From positions 372,001 through 436,000 of the forward strand of contig NZ_VWPH01000003.1 of the NCBI RefSeq assembly GCF_008630535.1: a stretch of 64,000 nt of DNA, given 5' to 3'. Origin of the DNA: Saccharopolyspora hirsuta. Lineage in GTDB: Bacteria > Actinomycetota > Actinomycetes > Mycobacteriales > Pseudonocardiaceae. Below, one piece after another: positions 42,728 to 52,069 of the stretch. Numbering within the stretch: the first letter of the stretch is position 1; the number at the start of each line of letters is the position of its first letter. Below the pieces are notes generated by a model, which made no database searches, had not been told where the DNA came from, and saw only the letters and a program-made list of their open reading frames with translations. The position numbers and the translations under genes are program-made.

Positions 42728-42806
42728 AGAAGATCAGAACAAGGTTCGGAGACCTGAACGTCGGAGAAGGGAGGTACCGCGTGGGTCTGGAGACCCCGAT
42801 GAGAAC

Positions 42807-42835
42807 AGGGGCACCCGCGCGGCGCGGGTGCCCCT
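42807..42835 (-). terminator. Terminator after ino1
   Basis: AGGGGCACCCGC (42807-42818) and GCGGGTGCCCCT (42824-42835) form a 12-bp perfect stem with a 5-base loop, directly behind the ino1 stop codon. Confidence 0.8.
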
Positions 42836-42842
42836 TCCGGTC

Positions 42843-43934
42843 TCAGCGCTCGACCTTGCCCTCGATGAAGTCCTCGACCGCCTGGTAGGCGGCGGAGTCG
42901 GAGTACTGCTCCGGCGGGGACTTCATGAAGTAGGAGGAGGCCGACAGGATCGGGCCGCCGATGCCGCGGTCCTTGGCGATCTTGGCCGCGCGGATCGCGT
43001 CGATGATGATGCCCGCCGAGTTCGGCGAGTCCCACACCTCGAGCTTGTACTCCAGGTTCAGCGGCACGTCGCCGAAGGCGCGGCCCTCCAGCCGGATGTA
43101 GGCCCACTTCCGGTCGTCCAGCCACGGCACGTAGTCCGACGGACCGATGTGCACGTTGCGCTTGCCCAGGTCGCGGTCCACCTGCGAGGTCACCGACTGC
43201 GTCTTGGAGGTCTTCTTCGACTCCAGCCGCTCCAGCTCCTTCATGTTCAGGAAGTCCATGTTGCCGCCGACGTTGAGCTGCATCGTGCGGTCCAGGTGCA
43301 CCCCGCGGTCCTCGAACAGCTTGGCCAGCACCCGGTGCGTGATGGTCGCCCCGACCTGCGACTTGATGTCGTCGCCGACGATCGGCACGCCCGCGTCGGT
43401 GAACTTCTGCGCCCACTCCGGGTCGGAGGCGATGAACACCGGCAGCGCGTTGACGAAGGCCACCCCGGCGTCGATCGCGCACTGCGCGTAGTACTTGTCG
43501 GCCTCCTCCGAACCCACCGGCAGGTAGGACACCAGCACGTCGACCTCGGCGTCCTTGAGCGCCTGCACGACGTCCACCGGCTGCTCGTCGGACTCCTCGA
43601 TGGTCTCCCGGTAGAACCGGCCCAGGCCGTCGAGGGTGTGGCCGCGCTGCACGGTGACGCCCAGCGGCGGCACGTCGGCGATCTTGATCGTGTTGTTCTC
43701 GCTCGCGACGATGGCCTCGGAGAGGTCCCGGCCGACCTTCTTCGCGTCCACGTCGAAGGCCGCCACGAACTTGACGTCCCGCACGTGGTACTCGCCGAAC
43801 TCGACGTGCATCAGGCCGGGCACCCGGCTGTTCGGGTCGGCGTCGGCGTAGTAGTGGACGCCCTGCACCAGCGATGCCGCGCAGTTCCCGACGCCGACGA
43901 TCGCCACTCGCACCGTTCGACCGGCTCCGCCCAT
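42843..43934 (-). CDS. ino1: Inositol-3-phosphate synthase
   Basis: A 363-residue NAD-dependent enzyme converting glucose 6-phosphate to inositol 3-phosphate, the first step to phosphatidylinositol, PIMs and mycothiol. The nucleotide-binding [16 protein letters not shown] is at the N-terminus, and family stretches [15 protein letters not shown] and [12 protein letters not shown] carry the catalytic region. It is the short actinobacterial type. ATG at 43934 ([10 protein letters not shown]) follows AGGAGG at 9 bases; an ATG eight codons earlier is possible. It follows padR by 20 bases, as Rv0046c follows Rv0047c in M. tuberculosis. Confidence 0.97.
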   Translation of the reverse strand: MGGAGRTVRVAIVGVGNCAASLVQGVHYYADADPNSRVPGLMHVEFGEYHVRDVKFVAAFDVDAKKVGRDLSEAIVASENNTIKIADVPPLGVTVQRGHTLDGLGRFYRETIEESDEQPVDVVQALKDAEVDVLVSYLPVGSEEADKYYAQCAIDAGVAFVNALPVFIASDPEWAQKFTDAGVPIVGDDIKSQVGATITHRVLAKLFEDRGVHLDRTMQLNVGGNMDFLNMKELERLESKKTSKTQSVTSQVDRDLGKRNVHIGPSDYVPWLDDRKWAYIRLEGRAFGDVPLNLEYKLEVWDSPNSAGIIIDAIRAAKIAKDRGIGGPILSASSYFMKSPPEQYSDSAAYQAVEDFIEGKVER

Positions 43935-43954
43935 GGCAGGGCCCTCCTTCTTGG

Positions 43955-44524
43955 TCATCTGTCGTGTCCTTGCAGTTCTTGCTCGCGCGCCGCAGCGGTC
44001 TGCTCGGCGCGTTCGTGTTCGATGATTTCGTCGAGCCAGCGAACCTCGCGTTCGCTGTGGTCGAGTCGGAGCCGGTGCAGCTCCCGCGTGTAGCGGTCGA
44101 ACCGGTCGTCCTGCGCCAGCGCGCTGCGCAGGCCCTCCCGGCGTTCCTCGACGCGGCGGCGCCTGCCCTCCAGGATCCGCAGCCGGACCTCGGCCGGGGT
44201 GCGGGAGAAGAACACCATGTGCACGCCGAACGCGGTGTCGTCGCACGCCTGCGGTCCGCAGTCGCCGACCAGCTCGGTGAAGCGGAACTCGCCGGCCGGG
44301 GTGATCCGGTACACGCGACGTGCCCGCCGCCCCCAGCTGCGCGCGTCGGACTCCTCGGGTTGTTCCTCGATCAGTCCGGCGCGCAGGAGCCTGCGCAACG
44401 TCGGGTACAAAGTTCCGCAGGACAGCGCGCGGAAGGCACCGGGTGTGTCGTGCAACCGCTTCCGCAGCTCGTAGCCGTGCATCGGGGCCTCGTGCAGGAG
44501 TCCGAGCACGGCGAGTTCGAGCAT
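43955..44524 (-). CDS. PadR family transcriptional regulator
   Basis: A 189-residue PadR regulator. The winged helix is [20 protein letters not shown] followed by [19 protein letters not shown]; the C-terminal part is a long coiled-coil dimerisation region ending [13 protein letters not shown] at 44524 follows GAGGAGG; a frame back to 44590 adds a basic stretch with no ribosome binding site. It is cotranscribed with ino1 and probably represses this unit through the palindrome at 44622-44637, which is inference. The ligand is unknown. Confidence 0.93.
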   Translation of the reverse strand: MLELAVLGLLHEAPMHGYELRKRLHDTPGAFRALSCGTLYPTLRRLLRAGLIEEQPEESDARSWGRRARRVYRITPAGEFRFTELVGDCGPQACDDTAFGVHMVFFSRTPAEVRLRILEGRRRRVEERREGLRSALAQDDRFDRYTRELHRLRLDHSEREVRWLDEIIEHERAEQTAAAREQELQGHDR

Positions 44525-44621
44525 CCGCACCTCCTCGGCCGAAATCACCGGCGGCCTCGTGCGGAACCGGACTGCGCGCGCCGTGCGCACCTCCCGCTAG
44601 GCCACCCGGCGGATTGTATCG

Positions 44622-44637
44622 CGCCGATATATCGGCG
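44622..44637. promoter_or_regulatory. Palindromic operator candidate for PadR
   Basis: CGCCGATATATCGGCG is a perfect 16-bp palindrome in the space between divergent padR-ino1 and the DUF5318 gene. Its AT-rich centre is unusual in this GC-rich DNA. Confidence 0.6.
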
Positions 44638-44749
44638 ACCACGATCGAGCGGTCCTCAGGTGGCCGTCGTCACTGCACGTGGCGGGCGGTGGGCGCGCCT
44701 GCCCTGAACGGCGCATGGAGTAGTCGTCACCGCCACGTACCCTGTGGGC

Positions 44750-45154
44750 GTGCGGACCCAACGGCAAGTGGTCGACTACGCGTTGCAGCGCAGGGCGCTG
44801 CTCGCGCAGGTCCACGCTGGCCGCGTCGGGGTGATGGAGGTCTGCGACGCCGACCCGTACCTGCTGCGGGCGGCGAAATTCCACGGTGAGCCGAGCGGGG
44901 TGACCTGCCCGGTCTGTCGGAAGGAGCCGTTGACCCTGGTCTCCTGGGTCTTCGGCGACGCCCTCAAGCACGCGTCGGGTTCGGCGCGGGCGCCCGAGGA
45001 GCTGGACCGGATGGCCGCCGTGTTCGAGGAGTTCACCGTCCACGTCGTAGAGGTATGCCGCACATGTAATTGGAACCACCTGGTGCAGTCCTACGTCCTG
45101 GGAACCGGCGGCTTGAACGAGCGGCGTTCCCGGCGCAAGACTGCAGCGGAGTGA
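44750..45154 (+). CDS. DUF5318 protein (Rv0049 type)
   Basis: A 134-residue protein of the DUF5318 family. Two CxxC pairs, CPVC in VTCPVCRKEPL and CRTC in VEVCRTCNWNHL, form a probable zinc ribbon. It starts RTQRQVVDYALQRRALL. GTG at 44750 is chosen; a GTG two codons earlier is possible. The gene is fixed next to ponA1 and ino1 in many actinobacteria, as Rv0049 in M. tuberculosis. The function is unknown to me; the position suggests envelope-related regulation. Confidence 0.9.
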   Translation: MRTQRQVVDYALQRRALLAQVHAGRVGVMEVCDADPYLLRAAKFHGEPSGVTCPVCRKEPLTLVSWVFGDALKHASGSARAPEELDRMAAVFEEFTVHVVEVCRTCNWNHLVQSYVLGTGGLNERRSRRKTAAE

Positions 45155-45257
45155 ATGCGGTCGTGCCCCCGAACACGGCCGCGCGCCCGGTGCGGCGCAA
45201 CCCCGACGTGAACGCATCACCCGGCGTCGCCCGACGCCAAGTCCTGGAGGCCCACTC

Positions 45258-48200
45258 GTGAACGACGAGCGTGACGACCACTCCCGAGGCCGCCACTCAA
45301 GGCAACCCCAGCCCGACGGTCGTGGCACGCCACCCCCGCCCCAGCGCCCCGGTCCGCCGCGCCCCGGCGACCAGGCGCGCCCCCCGCAGCGCCCCGGCCC
45401 GCCGCCGGGCCCGGGCGGTCCGGCGTGGCCGAGCGAGGAACCGCGGCCCGGCCCGCGGCAGGGCCCACCGCCGCCCCCGCCCCCGCAGCGCCCGCCGAAC
45501 CAGCAGTGGCCGAGCGGCAACCCGGACGCGCAGGAGACCCAGCAGCAGCCCGCGGTGCCCGCGAAGTGGCCCGAGGAGGAGTCGGCGCAGGAGCGCACCG
45601 GCGCGTGGACGCCCTCGTTCGACGACGATGACGACGACTCCGCGCTGTCCAAGCGGCTGAGCGGGGATTCGGACGATTCGGCCGACGGCGGGCGCAAGCT
45701 CGACCTGCCGACCGCGTACTCCCCGGTGCCGCCCCCGCCGAACGGCGGCCAGGGCGGACCGCCGCAGAACGCCGGGCGGGAGGGGCCGCCGCCCCCGGGT
45801 GGCGGGCGGCAGGGGCCGCCGCCTCCGCCGGGCGCGCAGCCGACCCGCCAGGGCCCGCCGCCCGGTCGGCCGCCGCAGCCGCCGAGCGCGGAGCAGCCGA
45901 CGCAGAACATCCCGCAGGCGTCGGGTCGCGAGGACGACCGCCGTCGCGCGGGCGGCGCTGCCGCCGCGGGCGCGGCGGGCGCTGCTGCGGCAGCGGGCAT
46001 GGCCGCGGGTGCCGGTGCGGCCGGTGCAGCAGCCGGTGGTGCGGGCGGTGCCGCAGGTGCTGCTGGCGCGGCCGGTGGCGCTGCTGCCGGTGCTGCGACG
46101 GGTGCGAACGGCGGTGGTGCGGGGAACCCCCGCGAGCCGCAGCTGCTCACGCACCAGGAGCAGGGCACCTACAACTACTACGCCGACGATTACCAGGACG
46201 ACGACGACCCGTACGACAACTACGACGACGGGCGCGGCGACGCCCGCTACGGGGATGATCGCGATGGCGACGACGGATTCGACGACTTCGGCCCGGCCGA
46301 CGACGACCCGGACGACGAGATGAGCGCCCAGCGAGCCAAGCGCAGCCGCCTCTGGCTGCGGGTGCGGCGAGCCTGCTACGTCGCCGCCGCGCTGTTCGTC
46401 CTGACGCCGGTCGCGGTGTTCCTCTACGGCTACATGGCGTGGGAAGCGCCGGACCAGGCCAAGGTGATGGACTCGGAGCGGCCGATCGACCTGCTGTACG
46501 CCAACGGTGAACCGATGGCGCGCGTCACCAACAACGACACCCGCGAGGTGGTGAACAACATCGGGGAGATCTCCCCGGCGATGCGCAACGCGACCATCGC
46601 CGCGGAGGACGCCTCCTTCTACGACAACCCCGGGTTCGACTTCATGGGCATCATGCGGTCGGCCTACTTCATGGTGACCGGCTCCGGCGTCGGCGGTGGC
46701 TCGACGGTCACCCAGCAGTTCCTCAAGCTGGACCAGGACCTGAAGAAGGACCCGACCTACGTCCGCAAGATCAAAGAGGTCGTGCTGGCGTACAAGCTGA
46801 CGAACCAGAAGTCCAAGGACGAGATCCTGCTGGCGTACATGAACACGGCCACCTACGGCCGCGGTACGAACGGGATCAAGGCCGCGGCGAAGGCGTACTT
46901 CGGCAAGGAGCCGAGCCAGCTGAACAACGCCGAGGCCGCCGTCCTGGCCGGTGTGGTGCAGGCGCCCTACGGCAAGAACAGCAACGACCCCGGCCTGAAC
47001 CCGGAGAAGGCCAAGCAGCGCTGGGACTACGTCGTCGGGCAGATGGAGGCGAACGGCTTCCTCCAGCCCGGTGAGCGGGAGTCCATGCAGTACCCCGAAG
47101 CCCTCCCCCGCTTCGAGTGGCGGAAGGACACCCAGCTCACCCCCGAGCAGGACGCCATCTGGAAGGCCGTCAAGACCGAGCTGGCCGACCAGGGGCTGAA
47201 CGAGGACGAGCTGTCCCGCGGCGGCTACCGGATCAAGACCACCATCGACCCGGACGCGCAGAAGAAGGCCGAGGAGGCCGTCCACTCGGTGATGGACGAG
47301 CAGCCGGATTCGCTGCGGACCTCGCTGGTCGCGGTCGACCCGAAGAGCGGCGGGGTGCTCGCCTACTACGGTTCGAAGGAGCAACGCGGCGACCTGGACT
47401 GGGCCAGCCAACCGCAGGAACCCGGCTCGTCGTTCAAGCCGTTCGTGGTGGCGGCGGGCCTGGAGGAGGGCCTGGGCATCGGCGAGTACTACGACGGCAG
47501 CGACAACCAGATCATCGCGGGCAGCCCCTTCCGGAACTCCGAAGGCGTGGCCTGCGACGTCCCGACGCACTGCGGGATCCGCGAGGCGATGACCAAGTCG
47601 GTCAACACCGTGTTCGTCCACCTGGCGAACAAGGTCGGGACCCCCAAGGTCGCCGAGGTCGCGCACCAGGCGGGCATCTCGGACTCGACGCAGCTGTCCA
47701 ACAACGGCGTGGTCGAGGCCGGTATCGCGCTGGGCATGTACCCGGTGCTCCCGACGGACATGGCCGCGGCGTACGGCTCGTTCGTCAACGGCGGCCAGAA
47801 GGTCAAGCCGCACTTCGTGGCCGAGGCGTTCAGCTCGGTGACCGGAGCGCGCGAGCTGGACATCCCGAAGCCGGAGCCGGCGTTCAGCAGCGACGCCGAC
47901 GAGAGCAAGGACATCGCCTACAACGTCGCCGAGTCGATGAAGGACGTGGCCTCGCACTCCAAGGTGCCGCTCAACGGGAACCGGCCGGTGTGGGCCAAGA
48001 CCGGTACCCACCAGTGGGGTCGCACGGACCTGAACCGCAACGCCTGGATGATCGGCGCGACGCCGCAGATCTCCACGGCGGTGGCGATGCTCAACAACGA
48101 CGGCGATCCGAAGCCGCTGAAGGACTCCAGCGGCAAGACCTTCTACGGCAGCAAGTACCCGTCCCTGGTGTGGCAGAAGTTCATGAACTCCTACCTGCAG

Positions 48201-48512
48201 GGCAAGAAGGTGGAGAAGATCCCGGAGGGCGAGAAGATCGGGCAGTTCGCGGACGTCCCGCCGCCGCCCCCGCCGACGCAGTCGAGCGAGCCGCCGAGCT
48301 CGTCGCAGAACCCGAGCGAGTCGCAGAACCCGAGCGAGTCCCAGGACCCGAGCGAGTCCCAGGACCCGACCTCGAGCAACGGCCGACCGAGCCGCGACTG
48401 CGGCGGCATCTTCAGCCCGCCGTGCCCGCCCGGCCAGGACAACGGTGACGGCGACAGCGGCGACGGGCCGAACAACGTCGCTCCGACGGACAGGCCGAGG
48501 AACTACGGCTGA
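45258..48512 (+). CDS. ponA: Bifunctional penicillin-binding protein (PonA1-like class A PBP)
   Basis: A 1084-residue class A PBP. A very long cytoplasmic Pro/Gln/Gly-rich N-terminus (about 360 residues) contains an Ala/Gly-only stretch and an Asp/Tyr-rich segment before the membrane helix (VRRACYVAAALFVLTPVAVF). The glycosyltransferase domain has EDASFYDNPG and GGSTVTQQFLK. The transpeptidase domain has SSFK, SVN and KTGTH. The C-terminal tail carries about four tandem SQ(N/D)PSE repeats. It polymerises and cross-links peptidoglycan. GTG at 45258 follows GGAGG. The long N-terminus exceeds that of mycobacterial PonA1 and may be phosphorylated or bind cytoplasmic partners. Confidence 0.95.
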   Translation: MNDERDDHSRGRHSRQPQPDGRGTPPPPQRPGPPRPGDQARPPQRPGPPPGPGGPAWPSEEPRPGPRQGPPPPPPPQRPPNQQWPSGNPDAQETQQQPAVPAKWPEEESAQERTGAWTPSFDDDDDDSALSKRLSGDSDDSADGGRKLDLPTAYSPVPPPPNGGQGGPPQNAGREGPPPPGGGRQGPPPPPGAQPTRQGPPPGRPPQPPSAEQPTQNIPQASGREDDRRRAGGAAAAGAAGAAAAAGMAAGAGAAGAAAGGAGGAAGAAGAAGGAAAGAATGANGGGAGNPREPQLLTHQEQGTYNYYADDYQDDDDPYDNYDDGRGDARYGDDRDGDDGFDDFGPADDDPDDEMSAQRAKRSRLWLRVRRACYVAAALFVLTPVAVFLYGYMAWEAPDQAKVMDSERPIDLLYANGEPMARVTNNDTREVVNNIGEISPAMRNATIAAEDASFYDNPGFDFMGIMRSAYFMVTGSGVGGGSTVTQQFLKLDQDLKKDPTYVRKIKEVVLAYKLTNQKSKDEILLAYMNTATYGRGTNGIKAAAKAYFGKEPSQLNNAEAAVLAGVVQAPYGKNSNDPGLNPEKAKQRWDYVVGQMEANGFLQPGERESMQYPEALPRFEWRKDTQLTPEQDAIWKAVKTELADQGLNEDELSRGGYRIKTTIDPDAQKKAEEAVHSVMDEQPDSLRTSLVAVDPKSGGVLAYYGSKEQRGDLDWASQPQEPGSSFKPFVVAAGLEEGLGIGEYYDGSDNQIIAGSPFRNSEGVACDVPTHCGIREAMTKSVNTVFVHLANKVGTPKVAEVAHQAGISDSTQLSNNGVVEAGIALGMYPVLPTDMAAAYGSFVNGGQKVKPHFVAEAFSSVTGARELDIPKPEPAFSSDADESKDIAYNVAESMKDVASHSKVPLNGNRPVWAKTGTHQWGRTDLNRNAWMIGATPQISTAVAMLNNDGDPKPLKDSSGKTFYGSKYPSLVWQKFMNSYLQGKKVEKIPEGEKIGQFADVPPPPPPTQSSEPPSSSQNPSESQNPSESQDPSESQDPTSSNGRPSRDCGGIFSPPCPPGQDNGDGDSGDGPNNVAPTDRPRNYG

Positions 48513-48525
48513 CGATCCGGTACGC

Positions 48526-48563
48526 GCACGAGGGGCATCCGCTGCGGCGGGTGCCCCTCGTGC
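48526..48563 (+). terminator. Terminator after ponA
   Basis: GCACGAGGGGCA (48526-48537) and TGCCCCTCGTGC (48552-48563) form a 12-bp perfect stem, followed by GTCTTCC. The following GT87 gene starts 28 bases later and may need its own promoter. Confidence 0.75.
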
Positions 48564-48590
48564 GTCTTCCGCGCCAAGTAGCATCCGGAC

Positions 48591-50219
48591 GTGTCCACCT
48601 CGACCGAGCCCGCCAGCACTGATCCGCCGATCCCCGGTCGGCGTCCGGATTCGGCGGTGGACGGCGACTCGCTCGGCCCCGCCGACCGCGTCGCGCCGAC
48701 CTGGTCGGAGCCGCTGGCGCAGCGGATCAGCCGCCCGTTCGGCGGTCGGCTGGGGCGGCACGCGCAGGTCGGCAGGCAGTGGTTCTGGACGCCGCTGCGG
48801 GTGATCCTGCTGTTCGCGGTGCTGGTGCTGGCCGCGGCGTGGCTGTTCAAGGCGCCCTGCCAGCTGACCTACGAGACCGGCAGCGGCCCGCAGCTGGACT
48901 GGCGGAACAACAAGCAGTACACCGCCATGTGCTACACCGACATCATCCCGCGCTACGGCATGGGCGACCTGGCGCGCGACGACGCGTTCCCGTACAAGAC
49001 GCCGTGGCTGGAGAACCGGGGGACCCCGCAGGAGAAGGTCCGGTACATGGAGTACCCGGTGCTGACCGGGCTGTTCCAGTGGGTCAACGCGCGGGCCGCC
49101 GACGGGTGGGCGACGCTGGCCGGGCTCGGCCTGCTGCCCGGCGGCCTGACCAGCGTGCTGTACTTCAACCTCTCCGCGTTCTGGCTGGCCGCGGCCTGGC
49201 TGGTGACCATCTGGGCGCTGGTGGCGCTGTGCCGCAGGCGGATGTGGGACGTGGCGCTCGCCGCGCTCTCGCCGCTGGTCTTCGTGCACGTCTTCACCAA
49301 CTTCGACGCGCTGGCCACCGCGCTGGGCACCGCTGGCCTGCTCGCGTGGGCGCGGCGCAGGCCGGTGCTGGCCGGGGTGCTGATCGGCCTGGGCGGAGCG
49401 GCCAAGCTCTACCCGCTGTTCTTCCTCGGCCCGCTGCTGGTGCTGGCCTGGCGGGCGGGCAAGGTGCCGGATGCGGTGCGCGCGGTGCTGGCCGCGGCGC
49501 TGGCCTGGCTGGCGGTGAACGTGCCGGTCCTGGTGCTCTACCCGGACGGCTGGGGCGAGTTCTTCCGGCTGAACAACGAGCGCCCGGCCGACCCGGACTC
49601 GCTGTACAACGTGCTGATGCACTTCACCGGCTGGGCCGGTTTCGACGGCGAGCTGCCGAACGGCGCGATCCCGACCGTGCTCAACTCGGTGAGCCTCGCG
49701 CTGTTCCTGCTGGCCTGCGCGGGCATCGCGTGGCTGGCGCTGGCGGCCCCGACCCGCCCGCGGCTGGCGCAGCTGTGCTTCCTGGTGGTGGCGGCGTTCC
49801 TGCTGACCAACAAGGTCTGGAGCCCGCAGTACTCGCTGTGGCTGGTGCCGCTGGCGGTCCTGGCGATCCCGCGCTGGCGCCTGCTGCTGACCTGGATGCT
49901 CGTCGACGCGGCGGTCTGGGCCCCGCGCATGTACTACTACCTCGGCACGGCCAACAAGGGCCTGCCCGAGGGCTGGTTCCTGGGCGCGGTCGTCATCCGG
50001 GACGCGGTGGTGGTGGCGCTCTGCGTCCTGATCGTCCGGGAGATCCTCGACCCGGCCCGGGACAAGGTCCGCGCCACCCTCGCGGTCCGCCCGGAACGCG
50101 TCCCGGACGCCCTGGACGACCCGTGCGGCGGTGTCCTCGACGGAGCCCCGGACCGCTTCGTCCTCCCCGCGCCGAGGACCCCGGAGCGCCGGGCCAAGAC
50201 CCCGACCCCGACCGGCTGA
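48591..50219 (+). CDS. GT87/DUF2029 membrane glycosyltransferase (Rv0051 type)
   Basis: A 542-residue polytopic protein with about twelve membrane helices, matching the GT87/DUF2029 family. Conserved pieces include [20 protein letters not shown] in the first extracytoplasmic loop and [20 protein letters not shown] late in the protein. M. tuberculosis Rv0051 follows ponA1 in the same way. It probably transfers mannose or another sugar from a polyprenol carrier outside the membrane; the acceptor is unknown. The GTG at 48591 gives a 50-residue Pro-rich cytoplasmic start. Confidence 0.88.
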   Translation: MSTSTEPASTDPPIPGRRPDSAVDGDSLGPADRVAPTWSEPLAQRISRPFGGRLGRHAQVGRQWFWTPLRVILLFAVLVLAAAWLFKAPCQLTYETGSGPQLDWRNNKQYTAMCYTDIIPRYGMGDLARDDAFPYKTPWLENRGTPQEKVRYMEYPVLTGLFQWVNARAADGWATLAGLGLLPGGLTSVLYFNLSAFWLAAAWLVTIWALVALCRRRMWDVALAALSPLVFVHVFTNFDALATALGTAGLLAWARRRPVLAGVLIGLGGAAKLYPLFFLGPLLVLAWRAGKVPDAVRAVLAAALAWLAVNVPVLVLYPDGWGEFFRLNNERPADPDSLYNVLMHFTGWAGFDGELPNGAIPTVLNSVSLALFLLACAGIAWLALAAPTRPRLAQLCFLVVAAFLLTNKVWSPQYSLWLVPLAVLAIPRWRLLLTWMLVDAAVWAPRMYYYLGTANKGLPEGWFLGAVVIRDAVVVALCVLIVREILDPARDKVRATLAVRPERVPDALDDPCGGVLDGAPDRFVLPAPRTPERRAKTPTPTG

Positions 50220-50287
50220 GCGCGGGTCGGGGACAACTCCGGGTCCACCCTGACGCGCGACCGCCCCTCGGAGGGGAGCCTGGAGGC

Positions 50288-50479
50288 ATGACGACCTACC
50301 GAATGCCCCTGGCCCGCCCGCGGGACAACGCGATGATCGCCGGGGTGTGCGCCGGACTCGCCCAGCGGTTCGGCATGAAGCCGTCCACGGTCCGGATCCT
50401 CTTCCTGCTGTCCTGCCTGCTCCCCGGCCCGCAGTTCGTGGTCTACCTGGTCCTCTGGATCCTCATCCCGAAGCGCTAG
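50288..50479 (+). CDS. PspC domain small membrane protein
   Basis: A 63-residue single PspC domain: RPRDNAMIAGVCAGLAQRFG followed by one or two hydrophobic segments ending LVLWILIPKR. PspC proteins act in envelope-stress sensing. ATG at 50288 follows GGAGG. The stop codon overlaps the convergent ABC permease gene by 4 bases, so there is no terminator space between them. Confidence 0.9.
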   Translation: MTTYRMPLARPRDNAMIAGVCAGLAQRFGMKPSTVRILFLLSCLLPGPQFVVYLVLWILIPKR

Positions 50480-51123
50480 CCGCGGCGGACCACCCAGGCG
50501 GCGACCAGGACCGTGCTGGCGGCGAGCAGTCCTGCGGCGGTGAGGGTGGACTGGATCAGCAGGGCCGGTGGCGCCGACGCCGAGCTCAGCCCGAGCAGGA
50601 GCGGGTGGGCGAGCGGGAGCCGCTCGGCCAGCAGCGTGATCGCCAGCAGCGCCGCTGCGGCGATCGCGGTGTAGCCGATCCGGCGGACCACCAGTCCCGA
50701 GCACGGCAGCGCGACCGCGATGCCGAACGCCGCGCACACGACGTGCGCGAGCAGCCCGATCGCGAGATCCGCTGCCGGGTGGGCGAATCCCGACGAGACC
50801 TGGGACCAGGCGGTGGTCAGCACCGCCAGCCCGCCCGCGCAGCACAGCACGGTCAGCACGGTGCCGACGAGCATCCGGTGCACCGAGCCGACGTGCGCGC
50901 GGGTGACCGTGCGCTGCACGACGTCCTCCACGTCGACCAGCGCGATCGTCAGCCACGCCGCCACCACCAGCAGCGCGGCGGCGGTCACCGCGTAGCTGGG
51001 CAGCGCCGGACCGGCGTTGTCGCTGTGGAGTACCGCGAGCAGTCCGATGTAGAGCAACACCGGCGGCAGGTAGCGCTGGGAGTGCCCGAGCTCGGCGAGC
51101 CGGTAGCGGATCAGCGCGATCAT
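50476..51123 (-). CDS. ABC transporter membrane subunit
   Basis: A 215-residue membrane protein with six hydrophobic segments, starting MIALIRYRLAELGHSQRYLP. It overlaps the upstream ATPase gene by 4 bases, so the two form an ABC-2-like exporter. Sequence similarity to any characterised permease is weak; the assignment is from topology and coupling. The substrate is unknown. The 3' end overlaps the convergent PspC gene. Confidence 0.8.
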   Translation of the reverse strand: MIALIRYRLAELGHSQRYLPPVLLYIGLLAVLHSDNAGPALPSYAVTAAALLVVAAWLTIALVDVEDVVQRTVTRAHVGSVHRMLVGTVLTVLCCAGGLAVLTTAWSQVSSGFAHPAADLAIGLLAHVVCAAFGIAVALPCSGLVVRRIGYTAIAAAALLAITLLAERLPLAHPLLLGLSSASAPPALLIQSTLTAAGLLAASTVLVAAWVVRRG

Positions 51124-51929
51124 CGTCGCCCCGCGCGGGAATCCACCGCGATCACCGCGCAGCCGCGCCGGATCGCTTCGAGCAGCAGCGATTCCCGCTC
51201 CGCCACCGCCACTTCCAGCTCGACGTCGCCGTCGCGCCGCGCCGCCACCACGCCCGGCCGCCCGGCCCAGTCCGCGTCCTCCCCACCGCGCAACAGGATT
51301 CGGCAGGTCGACACCTCGGCATCGAGCAGCTGGAGCCGACCGTCGACGAGCCGGTGCGACCGGGTGGCCGTGCTCTGCACGAAGTCCGGGCGGTGGTCGG
51401 TGAACACCACGGCGGTGCCCGCGGCGGCGGCCTCGCCGACGACCTCGGTCAGCACCGCGCGGGTCGCCGCGTCCAGCCCGGACCACGGTTCGTCCAGCAC
51501 CAGCAGATCCGGCTCCGGCAGCAGCGCCTGCACCAGCCCGACCTTCTGCGCGTTGCCCTTCGACAGGTCCCGCAGCGGCGTGTCCGGGCCACCGGCCAGC
51601 GCGAAGCGCTCCAGCCACGCCCCGGCGCGCCGCCGGGCTTCGGCCGCGGGCAGCCCGCTGATCCGGCCGAGGTGGCAGAGGTAGGCGAGGGCGCTCATCC
51701 GCTGCCGCGCGGGGAACCGGTCGGGCACGTAGCCGGTGCGCGGTCGTCCGGAGGTGGTTCCGGAGGACGGTCGGGAGATCCCGGCGAGGATGCGCAGCAG
51801 CGTGGACTTCCCGGAACCGTTGGTGCCCAGGACACCGACCACCTCACCGGCCGCCACCGCGAGGTCCACGCCCCGCAGCACCGGTCGCGACCCGTACTCC
51901 TTGACCACCCCGACCAGTTCTCGCACCAC
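51120..51929 (-). CDS. ABC transporter ATP-binding protein
   Basis: A 269-residue ATPase. Walker A is GTNGSGKST, the signature region is DLSKGNAQKVGLVQALLPEPDL (written here in parts: LSKGNAQK replaces the usual LSGGQ), and Walker B is LLVLDEPWSGLD with H in VVFTDHRPDF. It energises the exporter with the overlapping membrane subunit. A GTG at 51929 or 51926 is the likely start (VRELVGVVKEYG); RBS GGGGG is near. The last 70 residues are an added domain. It follows the M20 gene behind a strong terminator. Confidence 0.9.
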   Translation of the reverse strand: MVRELVGVVKEYGSRPVLRGVDLAVAAGEVVGVLGTNGSGKSTLLRILAGISRPSSGTTSGRPRTGYVPDRFPARQRMSALAYLCHLGRISGLPAAEARRRAGAWLERFALAGGPDTPLRDLSKGNAQKVGLVQALLPEPDLLVLDEPWSGLDAATRAVLTEVVGEAAAAGTAVVFTDHRPDFVQSTATRSHRLVDGRLQLLDAEVSTCRILLRGGEDADWAGRPGVVAARRDGDVELEVAVAERESLLLEAIRRGCAVIAVDSRAGRR

Positions 51930-52026
51930 CCCGAAACCCCCTGTCCACCAGCGGAAACCGCGGGGGCATCCGCTCCCGCGCCCCGCCGCGCGTTCCACCT
52001 CGTGCCGAGCGGTCGGTCCGCCCGGT

Positions 52027-52064
52027 CCCCCGGGTGGCGCGCTCGGAACTGCGCCACCCGGGGG
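52027..52064 (-). terminator. Terminator between the M20 and ABC genes
   Basis: CCCCCGGGTGGCGC (52027-52040) and GCGCCACCCGGGGG (52051-52064), a 14-bp perfect stem, immediately follow the M20 stop codon. Confidence 0.8.
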
Positions 52065-52069
52065 AAACG

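Noticed and set aside
48300..48370. Tandem 18-bp repeats as a minisatellite or recombination site
   Set aside because: They encode the in-frame SQ(N/D)PSE repeats of the ponA C-terminal tail, so they are coding repeats.
45297..49622. A 1441-codon open frame on the minus strand opposite ponA
   Set aside because: Same reason: low-complexity translation, no start signal, and it runs across the ponA terminator. ponA has all catalytic motifs on the other strand.
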